From Burkholderiales bacterium (GTDB lineage Bacteria > Pseudomonadota > Gammaproteobacteria > Burkholderiales > Burkholderiaceae_C), in the NCBI GenBank assembly GCA_016223165.1, contig JACRPO010000010.1, positions 62,001 to 126,000 on the forward strand: DNA of 64,000 bases. Direction: 5' to 3'. Shown one piece after another: positions 26,712-35,509 of this stretch. The notes under the pieces were generated by a model that worked only from the letters and a program-made list of their open reading frames with translations, made no database searches and was not told the DNA's origin. The first letter of the stretch is position 1. Each line of letters begins with the position of its first letter. The position numbers were made by a program, and so were the translations under genes.

Positions 26712-27992
26712 TCAGCGCACGCGCACCGGCAGCCGCCGGAAGCCGCGGAAGCGCACGCGCCGGTCGCGCTCGGGCGTGCCGGCCGGCTCGATGCGCGGGA
26801 AGCGCTTGACCAGCGCGCCGATGGCGATGCGCCCCTCCATGCGCGCCACATTCATGCCCGAGCAGGCGTGCGCGCCCTGGCCGAAGGCGAGGTGGTTGTT
26901 GGGCTTGCGCGCGATGTCCAGCCGGTGCGGCTCGGCGAAGGCCGCCGGGTCGCGGTTGGCCGCGCCGATGGCCAGCGTGACGAAGGTGCCGGCCGCGATC
27001 TCGCGGTCGCTCACCGGCACCGGCGCCGTCGTCAGGCGGTTGTTGAGCTGGATCGGGCTTTCGTAGCGCAGCAGCTCCTCGACGGCGCTGGTGATCAGCG
27101 CCGGCTCGGCGGCGAGGCGGTCGAACTGGTCGCGATGCCGCATCAGCGCATGCACGCCGTTGCCGATGAGGTTGGTCGTCGTCTCGTGGCCGGCGTTGAG
27201 CAGGAAGATGCAGTTGTGCATCAGCTCCCGCCCGGTGAGCGTGCCTTCCGCGTCACCAAGCATCAGCCGCGTCAGCATGTCCACCTCGGGGTCGCCGGGG
27301 TGGCGCGCGCGCCCGGCGAGCAGCGTGCGCAGGTAGGCGATGAATTCGCCGACGGCGGCATTCGCTCGTTCGAGCAGCGCGGCATCGGGTGCCGGCTCGA
27401 GCGCCGAGAGGATGGCGAGCGACCAGGCGCGCAGCGGCCCGCGCTCTTCGTGCGGGATGGCGAGCAGGTTGCCGATCACCTCCACCGGGATCTGCGCCGC
27501 GAAGTCCTCGATGAGGTCGGGTTCGGCGCTCGCTTCCAGGCGATCGAGCAGCCCGTCGACCAGCCCGGTGACGCCGGCCTCCATGCGCGCGATCGCGCGC
27601 TGCGTCAGCGCGCCCATCAGGATGCGCCGCACGCGCGTGTGCAGCGGCGGGTCGTTGAAGACGAGGCTCGTCGTGTGGTGCTCGTGGATCGGCGTGCCGG
27701 CGCCGAACTTGGCACCGAATTCCTTCTGCTTGTCGCTGCTCGCGTCCTTGCTGCGATAGAGCGCGAGCAGGTCGTCGTAGCGCGTCAGCAGCACCGAGTT
27801 CGGCGCCAGCGCGTGCACCGGGTCGTGCGTGCGCAGCGCATCGAAGAACGGATGCGGGTCGTCGAAGAATCCAGGCGGCGGAGCGGCGAGCGAGAAGCCG
27901 GGCGCCAAGGCGGCCGGGCTGGCCGGGCCGGCGAGATCGGCGTGATCGGCGTGATCGGCGTGATGGGCGTGATGGGCGTGCGGCGTGGCCAT
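26712..27992 (-). CDS. Cytochrome P450 monooxygenase
   Basis: A 426-aa bacterial class I P450, soluble. The I-helix oxygen-activating motif is AGHETT (267-272), the K-helix ExxR is E306-L-L-R309, and the heme loop AFGQGAHACSGM carries the axial Cys377. The first 20 residues are a His/Asp-rich repeat made by a 9-bp DNA tandem repeat (27935-27979), probably an ornament rather than a domain. No ferredoxin or reductase gene is adjacent, so electron donors must come from elsewhere. It follows the aminotransferase gene by 18 bases and likely acts in the same unknown pathway. The substrate cannot be deduced. Confidence 0.93.
   Translation of the reverse strand: MATPHAHHAHHADHADHADLAGPASPAALAPGFSLAAPPPGFFDDPHPFFDALRTHDPVHALAPNSVLLTRYDDLLALYRSKDASSDKQKEFGAKFGAGTPIHEHHTTSLVFNDPPLHTRVRRILMGALTQRAIARMEAGVTGLVDGLLDRLEASAEPDLIEDFAAQIPVEVIGNLLAIPHEERGPLRAWSLAILSALEPAPDAALLERANAAVGEFIAYLRTLLAGRARHPGDPEVDMLTRLMLGDAEGTLTGRELMHNCIFLLNAGHETTTNLIGNGVHALMRHRDQFDRLAAEPALITSAVEELLRYESPIQLNNRLTTAPVPVSDREIAAGTFVTLAIGAANRDPAAFAEPHRLDIARKPNNHLAFGQGAHACSGMNVARMEGRIAIGALVKRFPRIEPAGTPERDRRVRFRGFRRLPVRVR
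27935..27979. repeat. 9-bp tandem repeat in the P450 N-terminus
   Basis: Five units of GAT(C/G)GGCGT. In frame they encode the His/Asp/Ala-rich start of the P450, where copy number changes would only lengthen or shorten the tail. Confidence 0.85.
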
Positions 27993-28010
27993 GCCAGGCT
28001 CCGCTGCGGT

Positions 28011-29369
28011 TCAGGCCCCTGTGCCGGCCGCGTCGCCAGCGGTGGCCGCGGCGGCGGCCGCAGCCGGTGCACGCGCGGCCGTCGCGTCGACCAGGAACCG
28101 CGCCGCGGCCGCGACGCCGCCTTCGCCGAAGGGGATGCCCTGCACGACCATCGCCGCCTCCACGCCGGCGAGCGCGCCGAGGATCGTCGCCTCGTTCATG
28201 TCGCCGAGGTGGCCGATGCGGAAGACGCGCCCGGCCAGCGGCCCGAGGCCGCCGGCCATGGCGACCTGGAAGCGCTCGCGCGCCACCGTGCGCAGCGCCT
28301 CGGGGTCATGGCCCGACGTGATCTCGATCGCCGTCACCGACGCCGAGCGTGCCGAGGCCACCTTGCAGAACGCCTTCAAGGCGCCGGCGCCTTCGCCCAT
28401 GCCCCAGCGCGCCAGAGCCGCATGCACGGCACCGCCCAGGCGCGCATGACGCGCGTGCACGTTCGCGAGCCCTTCCTCGGCGATGAGCTGCAAGGCCGCC
28501 TCGAGCCCGGCGAGGTGCGCGAGCGGCGGCGTGCCGCAGAACTTCTTGTACTGCAGGTCGCTCGCGCGGCGCACCCAGTCCCAGTAGAAGCGCGGGCCGG
28601 CGTGCGCCTCGGCGAAGGCCATGGCGCGCGCGTTCACGGCCACGTAGCCCAGGCCCGGCGGGCACATCAGGCCCTTCTGCGAGGCGCCCATCGCGACGTC
28701 GACGCCGAGCGCGTCCATGTCGAACGGCGCCGCGGCGAGCGAGGCGACGAGGTCGACGACGTACAGCGCCGGGTGCGCCGCCGCGTCGATGGCGCGCCGC
28801 ACCGCGGCGAGGTCGCTCGTGATGCCGCTCGAGGTGTCGGTGTGCACGACGAGCACGGCGGCGATGCGGTGCGCCTTGTCCTCGCGCAGCGCCTGCTCGA
28901 TGGCCGCTGGGTCGGTGGGGTGGCCCTCGGCGTGCGGCGTGCGCAGCACGGTGGTGCCGGTGGCCTGGCCGAGGATCTCGGTCTGCATCGCCCACGAGTC
29001 GCTGAAGTGGCCGCCGCCGGCGATGAGCAGCGCGCGGCCGCGCGCGCTGAGGTTGGCCGTCACCGCCTCCCACATGCCGTGGCCGTTGGCGGCGTAGAAG
29101 AGCACGGGCGCATCGCGCGTGCCGAGCAACGCGCGCATGCCGTCCTCGCAGGCGCGGATGAGGGCGCCGACGCGCGGGTCCATCAAGTCCATCATCGGCC
29201 GCTGCATGGCGTGCATCACGGCTTCGGGCACGCGCGTGGGGCCGGGGCTGTGCAGCGAGCGGATGCCGGGAACACGCGGGTTGATGGCGTGGGCGGCGCT
29301 GGCGGCGCCGGCCGGGCCCGGCGCGGGCGGCACGAGCCGGGAGGCGAGATCTTGGTGCATGAGCGGCAT
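28011..29369 (-). CDS. Class V aminotransferase (alanine/serine-glyoxylate aminotransferase-like)
   Basis: About 450 aa. The PLP-lysine motif is GASQKGLMCPPG, and the DxA-type motif appears in VVDLVASLAAAPFDMD, both typical of the serine/alanine-glyoxylate branch. The N-terminal SLHSPGPTRVPEAVM and the FYAANGHGMWEAV loop also fit. It would transfer an amino group to glyoxylate from serine, alanine or a related donor. The start is uncertain: ATG 29369 and ATG 29360 are both possible and neither has a clear RBS. It opens an operon with P450 and the alkylation-repair protein. An Ala-rich tail ends the protein. Confidence 0.87.
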   Translation of the reverse strand: MPLMHQDLASRLVPPAPGPAGAASAAHAINPRVPGIRSLHSPGPTRVPEAVMHAMQRPMMDLMDPRVGALIRACEDGMRALLGTRDAPVLFYAANGHGMWEAVTANLSARGRALLIAGGGHFSDSWAMQTEILGQATGTTVLRTPHAEGHPTDPAAIEQALREDKAHRIAAVLVVHTDTSSGITSDLAAVRRAIDAAAHPALYVVDLVASLAAAPFDMDALGVDVAMGASQKGLMCPPGLGYVAVNARAMAFAEAHAGPRFYWDWVRRASDLQYKKFCGTPPLAHLAGLEAALQLIAEEGLANVHARHARLGGAVHAALARWGMGEGAGALKAFCKVASARSASVTAIEITSGHDPEALRTVARERFQVAMAGGLGPLAGRVFRIGHLGDMNEATILGALAGVEAAMVVQGIPFGEGGVAAAARFLVDATAARAPAAAAAAATAGDAAGTGA

Positions 29370-29406
29370 GTTAGCGGCCGTGCCTGGCGCGCCGCGGCGA
29401 GGGGCC

Positions 29407-29469
29407 GTGAGGGTGGTGAGGGCGGTGAGGACGGTGAGGGCAGTGGGGGCAGTGGGGGCAGTGGGGGCA
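29407..29469. repeat. 9-bp tandem repeat upstream of riboflavin synthase
   Basis: Seven units of GTG(A/G)GGxCx, three bases out of phase with no coding role, ending 18 bases before the riboflavin synthase ATG. It occupies the divergent promoter region between the aminotransferase operon and riboflavin synthase. Confidence 0.85.
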
Positions 29470-29487
29470 CTGGTAAGCTCCCCGGCC

Positions 29488-30306
29488 ATGTTCACCGGCA
29501 TCGTCGCGGGCACGGCCCAGGTCGAGCGCCTGGCCGACCGCGCCGGGCTGCGCAGCTTCACGCTGCGTTTCGGCGTGCCGGGCTTCGGCGCCGGGCTCGA
29601 GGTCGGCGCCAGCGTCGCGGTGGACGGCGCGTGCCTCACGGTGACGGGGCTGCACCGGGCCGCGAGCGTGGTCGAGCACACGGCCGATGACCCGACCGAC
29701 TTCGCAGCCCGCGGCGAGATCTTCGCGGCCGACTTCGACGTCATGCAGCAGAGCCTCGCGCTCACGACGCTCGGCGCGCTGGTCGAAGGCAGCGAGGTCA
29801 ACGTCGAGCGCGCGGCGCGCGACGGCGCCGAGATCGGCGGCCATCCGCTGTCGGGCCATGTCGACGGCCTGGGCACGCTGGTGCAGGTGCGCCGGCCCGA
29901 GAACAACCACGTGCTGCGCATTGCGCTGCCCGCGCGCTTGCGGCGTTATGTCTTCGCCAAGGGCTACGTCGCCGTCAACGGCTGCAGCCTCACCGCCGCC
30001 GAGGTCGACCGGCACGAAGGCTGGTTCGAGGTCTGGCTGATCCCGGAGACGCTGCGCATGACCACCTTCGCGGCCAAGCGCGAGGGCGACGCGCTCAACA
30101 TCGAGATCGAGCGGCAGACGCAGGTCTTCGTCGACACCGTGCGCGAGGCCATCGACGAGCGGCTCGGCCCGCTCGTGCCCGCGCTCGAGCGCCTGCTGCG
30201 CGAGCGGGGCGGCAGCCTCGAGGCGCTGGCGACGGATCTGACGGCAGACCTGGCGGCAGACTTGGCGGCGCCCGTCCCGCCGCCCGGGACGCAGGGCAAG
30301 ACCTAG
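29488..30306 (+). CDS. ribE: Riboflavin synthase alpha chain, extended C-terminus
   Basis: A 272-aa protein with two lumazine-binding barrels. The first begins MFTGIVAGTAQVERL, with VAVDGACLTVTG. The second has GGHPLSGHVDGLG and VAVNGCSLTAAEV. It converts two 6,7-dimethyl-8-ribityllumazines into riboflavin. Normal length is about 200-220 aa; the extra 60 residues at the end include a LTADLAADLAA duplication. No other riboflavin gene is next to it, so this is an orphan copy. I see no FMN riboswitch upstream. The neighbouring P450 and aminotransferase operon is divergent. Confidence 0.88.
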   Translation: MFTGIVAGTAQVERLADRAGLRSFTLRFGVPGFGAGLEVGASVAVDGACLTVTGLHRAASVVEHTADDPTDFAARGEIFAADFDVMQQSLALTTLGALVEGSEVNVERAARDGAEIGGHPLSGHVDGLGTLVQVRRPENNHVLRIALPARLRRYVFAKGYVAVNGCSLTAAEVDRHEGWFEVWLIPETLRMTTFAAKREGDALNIEIERQTQVFVDTVREAIDERLGPLVPALERLLRERGGSLEALATDLTADLAADLAAPVPPPGTQGKT

Positions 30307-30425
30307 CCTCCCCAGCCCCCACGGTGGGCACGATCCCATCGCGAACCCGGGAGGAACCCGGATGCCGCGGGCGCCGGCCGCCACTAGGCTACGTGGCCCC
30401 ATCGACTGCGACCAGGAGACAAGCC

Positions 30426-31412
30426 ATGTTGCGCAGGACGTTCGTCACCGCGGCCACCACCGCCGCCGTCGCCGCGCCGCTCGCCGTGCGCGCGCAGGCC
30501 CTCACGCTGCACGGCGCCGTGCAGTTCAACGACGACCACGCCTTCAACAAGGCGCTGCTGAAGTTCGAGGAGCTGGTCAAGAAGTACTACGGCAAGCCGA
30601 TCAACTTCGTGCTGCATCGCAACAGCGAGCTCGGCCTCGAGAAGCAGTACTTCGAGTACATGGCGCAGGGCAAGGCGGTCGACTACGCCATCGTCTCGCC
30701 GGCGCACATGAGCACCTTCTCCAAGGCGGCGCCGTTCATCGACGCGCCGTTCCTCTTCCGCGACCTCACGCACTGGAACAAGGTGCTCGACGCCGACCTG
30801 CTCAAGCCCATCGCCGACGAGGTGGCCAAGGGCGCCGAGGTCATGCTCGTCGGCTACGCCGGCGGCGGCACGCGCAACATCTTCGTCAACAAGCCGGTGC
30901 GCAACCTGGCCGAGATGAAGGGGCTGAAGGTGCGCGTGCAGGGTGCGCCGATCTGGAGCCGCACCTTCTCGGCCATCGGCATGAGCCCCACCGTCATCGC
31001 CTACAACGAGGTCTACAACGCCATCCAGAACAACGTCATCGCCGCCGGCGAGAACGAGGCCGCGGGCGTTGAGGCGATGAAGTTCTATGAGGTCGCGCCG
31101 CACCTGTCGATGACGCAGCACGCCATCACCATCCGGCCCATCTGCTTCTCGGGCAAGACCTTCGCCCGCTGCGCACCCGACCTGCAGGCGGCCATCGTGC
31201 GCGCCGGCAAGGAGGCGGGGGCGCACGGGCGCACCATCGAATCGTCCGAAGACGGCGCCAAGCTCGAGAAGCTCGAGCGCGAGGGCAAGCTCAAGCGTGT
31301 GCCCTTCACCGAGCGCGACGCGATGAAGAAGCTCGCCGACCCGGTGATGGCCGCCTACGCCAAGGAAGTCGGCGCCGACACCATCTTCGCCAAGATCAAC
31401 GCCATCGGCTGA
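30426..31412 (+). CDS. TRAP transporter substrate-binding protein (DctP family)
   Basis: A 328-aa periplasmic receptor. The start ATG 30426 is preceded by AGGAGA. The signal peptide (MLRRTFVTAATT...) ends at VRAQA. DctP-family landmarks are FNDDHAFNKALLKFEEL, MAQGKAVDYAIVSPAHM, and the ligand-contacting KGLKVRVQGAPIWSRTF with IAYNEVYNAIQNNVIAAGEN. The Arg in KVRVQ binds a carboxylate in known members, so an organic acid is likely. First gene of a P-Q-M operon; 86 bases separate it from the small permease gene. Confidence 0.92.
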   Translation: MLRRTFVTAATTAAVAAPLAVRAQALTLHGAVQFNDDHAFNKALLKFEELVKKYYGKPINFVLHRNSELGLEKQYFEYMAQGKAVDYAIVSPAHMSTFSKAAPFIDAPFLFRDLTHWNKVLDADLLKPIADEVAKGAEVMLVGYAGGGTRNIFVNKPVRNLAEMKGLKVRVQGAPIWSRTFSAIGMSPTVIAYNEVYNAIQNNVIAAGENEAAGVEAMKFYEVAPHLSMTQHAITIRPICFSGKTFARCAPDLQAAIVRAGKEAGAHGRTIESSEDGAKLEKLEREGKLKRVPFTERDAMKKLADPVMAAYAKEVGADTIFAKINAIG

Positions 31413-31498
31413 CGCGGCGTCCACCCTTCCGGCGGCGCCTTCCGTCCCGCTTCGACCCGGGCGGCGGCGCCGCCTTTCTTTGCGCTCTGCCTTCGACC

Positions 31499-32005
31499 AT
31501 GACCGCATTCAAGGCCTTCACTGCGCTGTACAGCCGGGTGCTCTCGGCCCTGCTCGTGTTCTCCGTCGCCGTGCTGATCATCCCGGTCAGCCTGCAGATC
31601 TTCTCGCGCTACACGGCGCTCATCCCGAGCTACATCTGGACCGAGGAGATGGCGCGCTTCCTCTTCGTGTGGATGATCATGATCGGCGCCATGGTCGGCA
31701 TCCGCGAGGGCACGCACTTCGAGGTCGACGTCTGGCCCAAGCTCTCGCCGCGCCCGGCCGCGGCGCTGAAGATCGTCATCAGCGTCTTCGTCCTCGGCTT
31801 CGCTGCGGTCTTCATCTGGGGCGGCTGGCTGTTCACGCGCTTCGCGTGGAACCGCCTGTCGGAACTGGCCGAGCTGCCGCTGTGGATGATCCACGCCGCG
31901 TTCCCGTTGGCCGGCCTCACCTGGGTGCTGTTCCAGGGTGAGCACCTGGTCGATGCGGTGAGGGTGCTCGCCGGGCGCCGGGCCGGCGGGACGGTTGCGC
32001 CATGA
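31499..32005 (+). CDS. TRAP transporter small permease (DctQ family)
   Basis: A 168-aa inner-membrane protein with four predicted helices. The family sequence IWTEEMARFLFVWMIMIGAM around residues 43-62 (quoted in full length) and the REGTHFEVDVW loop are characteristic. It bridges the receptor and the large permease in sodium-driven uptake. Its stop overlaps the start of the large permease gene (ATGA at 32002-32005). Confidence 0.92.
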   Translation: MTAFKAFTALYSRVLSALLVFSVAVLIIPVSLQIFSRYTALIPSYIWTEEMARFLFVWMIMIGAMVGIREGTHFEVDVWPKLSPRPAAALKIVISVFVLGFAAVFIWGGWLFTRFAWNRLSELAELPLWMIHAAFPLAGLTWVLFQGEHLVDAVRVLAGRRAGGTVAP

Positions 32006-33318
32006 CGGGCGCCGCGCTAAGCCCCTCGACCGCCGGGCTGATCCTCTTCGGCATCTTCTTCACGCTGATGTTCCTGCGCGTGCCGGTGGCCTTCGCGCTC
32101 GGGCTGGCCTGCGTGCCCATCTTCGCCCTCGAAGACCGCTTCGACCTGCAGAACCTGATCCAGGAAACCTTCAACGCCTACAACTCGTTCATCCTGCTGG
32201 CGGTGCCGTTCTTCCTGCTCACCGCCAACCTGATGAACGTGGGCGGCATCACCGACCGGCTGGTGCGCTTCTCGCGCGCGCTCGTCGGCCACTTCCCGGG
32301 CGGCCTCGCGCAGGTCAACGTGGTGCTGTCGATCTTCTTCGCCGGCGTCTCGGGCTCGTCCACCGCCGATGCGGCCAGCCAGGGCAAGATCTTCATCGAA
32401 GCGCAGGTCAAGGAGGGCTACGACGTCAGCTTCTCGGTGGCCATCACGGCGGTGTCGGCGGTGCTGGCGGTGATCATCCCGCCGTCGATCCTGATGATCG
32501 TCTGGGGCGGCGTGCTCACGGTCTCGATCGGCGCGCTCATGCTCGCCGGCATCATCCCGGGCCTGCTCATCGGCCTGGCGCAGATGGCCACCGTGCACGG
32601 CTACGCCAAGCGGCGCGGCTACCCCACCTACACGCGCGCCACGCTGCGCGAGGTGTTCGCCTCGGCCGTGGTGTCGGTGCCGGCGCTGTTCACGCCCTTC
32701 ATCATCATCGGCGGCAAGGTCTTCGGCTGGTTCACGGCCACCGAGTCGGCCTGCATCGCCGTGCTCTATGCCGGGGCGCTCTCGATCGTCGTCTACCGCG
32801 AGATGAACCTGAAGGGGCTGTACGAGGCGCTGCTCGATACCGGCAAGCTCTCGGCGGTGGCACTGTTCTGCGTCGGCACCGCGAGCGCCTTCGGCTGGCT
32901 GCTCGCCTACTACCAGATCCCGAAGGCGCTGCTCGCCGGCGTCGCCACCTGGGGCATGGGCATCACGGCCACCGGCTTCTTCATCGCCGCGGTGTTTCTC
33001 GTGGTCGGCTGCTTCCTCGACGCGATTCCGGCCATCATCATCGTCGGCACCATCCTGCAGCCGCTGGCGCAGAGCGCCGGCATGGACCCGGTGCACTTCG
33101 CCATCGTCGGCATCGTGGCGCTCGCCTTCGGCCTCGTCACGCCGCCCTACGGGCTGTGCCTGATGATCTCGTGCGCGGTGGCCAAGGTGCGCATCGGCGA
33201 CGTCCTGAAGGACACGATGATCATGCTCGTGCCGATGCTGCTGGTGCTGGCGGCGATCATCGTCTGGCCGAGCGTGGCACTGTTCCTGCCGCGGCTGTTT
33301 CCGCCGGGGACGCTTTAG
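32002..33318 (+). CDS. TRAP transporter large permease (DctM family)
   Basis: A 438-aa polytopic channel subunit of the ion-transporter superfamily. FASVSGSSTADAASQ-like sequence (here FFAGVSGSSTADAAS) and VIIPPSILMIVWG are the two conserved DctM loops, and the C-terminal LVTPPYGLCLMISCAV also matches. Length is normal (about 430). It completes the P-Q-M set and imports the substrate with sodium. Start ATG 32002 is coupled to the dctQ-like stop. Confidence 0.93.
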   Translation: MTGAALSPSTAGLILFGIFFTLMFLRVPVAFALGLACVPIFALEDRFDLQNLIQETFNAYNSFILLAVPFFLLTANLMNVGGITDRLVRFSRALVGHFPGGLAQVNVVLSIFFAGVSGSSTADAASQGKIFIEAQVKEGYDVSFSVAITAVSAVLAVIIPPSILMIVWGGVLTVSIGALMLAGIIPGLLIGLAQMATVHGYAKRRGYPTYTRATLREVFASAVVSVPALFTPFIIIGGKVFGWFTATESACIAVLYAGALSIVVYREMNLKGLYEALLDTGKLSAVALFCVGTASAFGWLLAYYQIPKALLAGVATWGMGITATGFFIAAVFLVVGCFLDAIPAIIIVGTILQPLAQSAGMDPVHFAIVGIVALAFGLVTPPYGLCLMISCAVAKVRIGDVLKDTMIMLVPMLLVLAAIIVWPSVALFLPRLFPPGTL

Positions 33319-33326
33319 CTCGAACG

Positions 33327-33722
33327 TTAGGCGGCAGAAATCTCGACCGCGTGCCGAGGGAAGGCGGCCAATATCTTCTGGTCCGCGGTCCAGAGCTTCG
33401 CCCCGAGCCGCATGGCGAGTGAAACAAACTCGCAGTCGTACGCAGAACACTCGCTGGCGGCAACCAGTTCAAGAACACGGGCACTGTCTGCCGCGTGCTC
33501 GCGCGCAAAGAACATGCTTTCCGCTTCGCGCTGGATCTGGACCGCCTGCTCGACGGTGAGCGACTTCCGGCGAATGTAGCCGGCGAGGACATTGCGCATC
33601 TCGCTGCGCCAAAGCGCCGGCACCTGCCAATCCATGTCGCGTGCGAGCAGGTCCTCTGCCGCCTCGGTGTGCTCGGACACGATGAACAAGTACGCAATGA
33701 TGTTCGTGTCAACAACGATCAA
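33327..33722 (-). CDS. PIN-domain toxin (FitB/VapC-like ribonuclease)
   Basis: A 131-aa PIN protein. IVVDTNIIAYLF carries the first catalytic Asp; Glu in MRNVLAGYI/SEMRN region, Asp in CSAYDCEFVSLAMRLG and LWTADQKIL complete the acidic site. Start TTG 33722 overlaps the antitoxin stop (TTGA), as expected for coupling. The stop is eight bases from the convergent TRAP permease gene. Sequence is clearly less GC-rich than its neighbours, consistent with a mobile toxin-antitoxin module. Confidence 0.9.
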   Translation of the reverse strand: MIVVDTNIIAYLFIVSEHTEAAEDLLARDMDWQVPALWRSEMRNVLAGYIRRKSLTVEQAVQIQREAESMFFAREHAADSARVLELVAASECSAYDCEFVSLAMRLGAKLWTADQKILAAFPRHAVEISAA

Positions 33723-33964
33723 GGCCGGCCCTCGCGCTTGAAGGCATCGATGTCCTTCGCCTTGAAGCGTCCCCGCGGAGGTTGCACGCGGACGGCACGG
33801 ATCCGTGCCAACCGCTCGTCCGCCGTGAGTTGCCCGGGGTTGAGCACGGTCTCGAGGCACACGATGGCCTCGCTGTTGAGGCTTCGCCGGTGGGCAGCGG
33901 CCGATGCCCTCAGCCGCTCGTACACCTCATCGGGAATGTTCTTCAGGGTAAGGGTGGTTGGCAC
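33719..33964 (-). CDS. Ribbon-helix-helix antitoxin (FitA-like)
   Basis: About 81 aa. The N-terminal TTLTLKNIPDEVYERL is the ribbon plus first helix of the FitA-type RHH fold, and HRRSLNSEAIVCLETVL the second helix. A tail rich in basic residues would neutralise the PIN toxin encoded next. I prefer GTG 33964, with GGAG upstream, to the ATG at 33994 because the family starts at this point and a palindrome occupies the longer leader. Confidence 0.85.
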   Translation of the reverse strand: MPTTLTLKNIPDEVYERLRASAAAHRRSLNSEAIVCLETVLNPGQLTADERLARIRAVRVQPPRGRFKAKDIDAFKREGRP

Positions 33965-33988
33965 CTTGGCAGCTCCGCGCCCCAAAAC

Positions 33989-34001
33989 AACCATTATGGT
34001 T
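33989..34001. promoter_or_regulatory. Palindromic operator candidate of the FitAB-like pair
   Basis: AACCATTATGGTT is a perfect palindrome (6-bp arms, one central base) 25 bases upstream of the antitoxin GTG. It is AT-rich in a GC-rich genome, as expected for an RHH-protein operator and promoter. Confidence 0.5.
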
Positions 34002-34132
34002 GCGGCGTCGGCGCGGGGTCAATCTGCCGCCCGATCCCACCTGACCTCCGCCTGACCCCTCGCTCACCCCGGGCCCTCCACGGCTTGCCGCCTTGCCCGG
34101 CAGGCCGGAAGTCCCCCGAAGACCCGGGCCGC

Positions 34133-35509
34133 CTACTTCGCCCGCCACACGTCGATCGCTTCGACCACGGGCGCGTCGTTGCCCCACGAGGTGCGCACGT
34201 AGCTCGCGACGGCGGCGATGTCGTCGTCGCCGAGCACGAGGCCGAAGGGCGGCATGCCGAACGGGCGCGGGTTGCCGGCGGTGGTGGGCGCGAAGCCGCC
34301 GTGGCGGATGGCCTGGATGACGTTGCGCGGGGTTGCCAGCAGCACGGCGCGGCTGCCGGCGAGTGCGGCGGTGCCGGGTGTGCCTTCGCCGCGCTCGCCG
34401 TGGCAGTCGACGCAATGATCGCCGTAGATCCTGCGGCCGCGCGCCAGCATGGCCAGCACCGGTGGCGGCCGTGGCGGCCGTTCGGCCGCGGTGGACGCGG
34501 CCGAGGCTGCCGCCGGCGCAGCCGATGGCCCCTGCAGCGTGCGCAGGTACTCGGCCATCGCGCGCAGGTCGGCCTCGGCCAGGTGCTGCGTGCTGCGCGC
34601 CACCACCTCGGCCATCGGGCCCATCACCGTGCCGCGCGGCGAGGTGCCGGTCTTCAGCAGCGCCACCACGTCCTCGAGCGGCCAGTCGCCGACGCCGGCT
34701 TCGTGCGCATCGGCCAGCGAAGGCGCATACCACTGCTGCGTCGAGACGATGTTGCCTCCCGGCTCGGTGGCCTCGGCCGGGGCGCCGAGGAAGTTGCGCG
34801 AAGCGTGGCAGGCCATGCAGTGCGCCAGGCCGTTGACGAGGTAGCTGCCGCGGTTCCAGGCCTCGCTTCGCGCGGGGTCGGGCACGAAGGGCTCGGCGCG
34901 GAAGAAGAGCGCCCGCCACACCGCGAGCGCGGCCTGCAGGCGATAGGGGAAGCGCAGCTCGTGCGGCCGGTTCTGCTGGCGCACGGCCGGCCGGCTCATC
35001 AGCCACGCGTACAGCGCGTCGGCGTCGGCGCGCGTCACGCGGGTGAAGTTCGGATAGGGGAACGCCGGCGCCAGCAGGTGTCCGTCGCGCGAGCGGCCAT
35101 GCTGCAGCGCGCGCCGGAACTCCGAGGCCGACCAGCGGCCGAGGCCGGTGTCGCGGTCAGGCGTGAGGTTGGCCGAGTAGACGGTGCCGAACGGCGTGGC
35201 GATGGGCCGCCCGCCGGCACCCGGCGCGCCGCCACGGCGCGTGTGGCAGCCGAGGCAGTTGCCGGCACGCGCGAGGTACTCGCCGCGCGCCAGCGTCGCG
35301 GCGTCGGCGGGCGGCGGCGTGGCCGCCGCACCCGGGCCCGCGCCCGGGCTGGCCGGCTCTGCCGCCCGTTCGAGGGCGGGCTCGCCGGCGAAGTTGCGCC
35401 ACAGCACCCAGGCCGTGGCCGCGGCCACGAGGGCGGCGAGCGCCAGCAGCGCGAGCACGGCGGCGCGCCGCACGGCGCGGCGCGAACCTGCCGCCGTGCC
35501 CGCCGTCAT
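34133..35509 (-). CDS. Triheme c-type cytochrome (alcohol-dehydrogenase cytochrome subunit-like)
   Basis: A 458-aa protein. An N-terminal membrane/signal segment (AAVLALLALAALVAAATAW) is followed by three CxxCH heme sites: NCLGCHTR, AHCMACHASR and DHCVDCHGER. The arrangement and the PFGTVYSANLTPDRDTGLG stretch match the cytochrome subunits of membrane-bound alcohol, gluconate and aldehyde dehydrogenases. The first gap between heme 2 and heme 3 carries an Ala/Pro linker. It would pass electrons from a periplasmic dehydrogenase to quinone, but no dehydrogenase gene is in this operon. ATGA overlap with the preceding cytochrome gene. Confidence 0.9.
   Translation of the reverse strand: MTAGTAAGSRRAVRRAAVLALLALAALVAAATAWVLWRNFAGEPALERAAEPASPGAGPGAAATPPPADAATLARGEYLARAGNCLGCHTRRGGAPGAGGRPIATPFGTVYSANLTPDRDTGLGRWSASEFRRALQHGRSRDGHLLAPAFPYPNFTRVTRADADALYAWLMSRPAVRQQNRPHELRFPYRLQAALAVWRALFFRAEPFVPDPARSEAWNRGSYLVNGLAHCMACHASRNFLGAPAEATEPGGNIVSTQQWYAPSLADAHEAGVGDWPLEDVVALLKTGTSPRGTVMGPMAEVVARSTQHLAEADLRAMAEYLRTLQGPSAAPAAASAASTAAERPPRPPPVLAMLARGRRIYGDHCVDCHGERGEGTPGTAALAGSRAVLLATPRNVIQAIRHGGFAPTTAGNPRPFGMPPFGLVLGDDDIAAVASYVRTSWGNDAPVVEAIDVWRAK

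Noticed and set aside
29407..29469. CRISPR array
   Set aside because: The 9-bp tandem units have no spacers and no cas genes are present in the window.
29370..29487. FMN riboswitch upstream of riboflavin synthase
   Set aside because: The leader is short and consists mainly of a 9-bp tandem repeat; no RFN-type conserved segments are present.
25770..29690. 1306-codon plus-strand frame opposite the P450 and aminotransferase genes
   Set aside because: No motif, composition typical of antisense frames, while the minus strand holds complete catalytic motifs.
33964..33994. ATG start at 33994 for the RHH antitoxin
   Set aside because: It would begin within the palindromic operator and add residues not seen in the family; GTG 33964 has an RBS.
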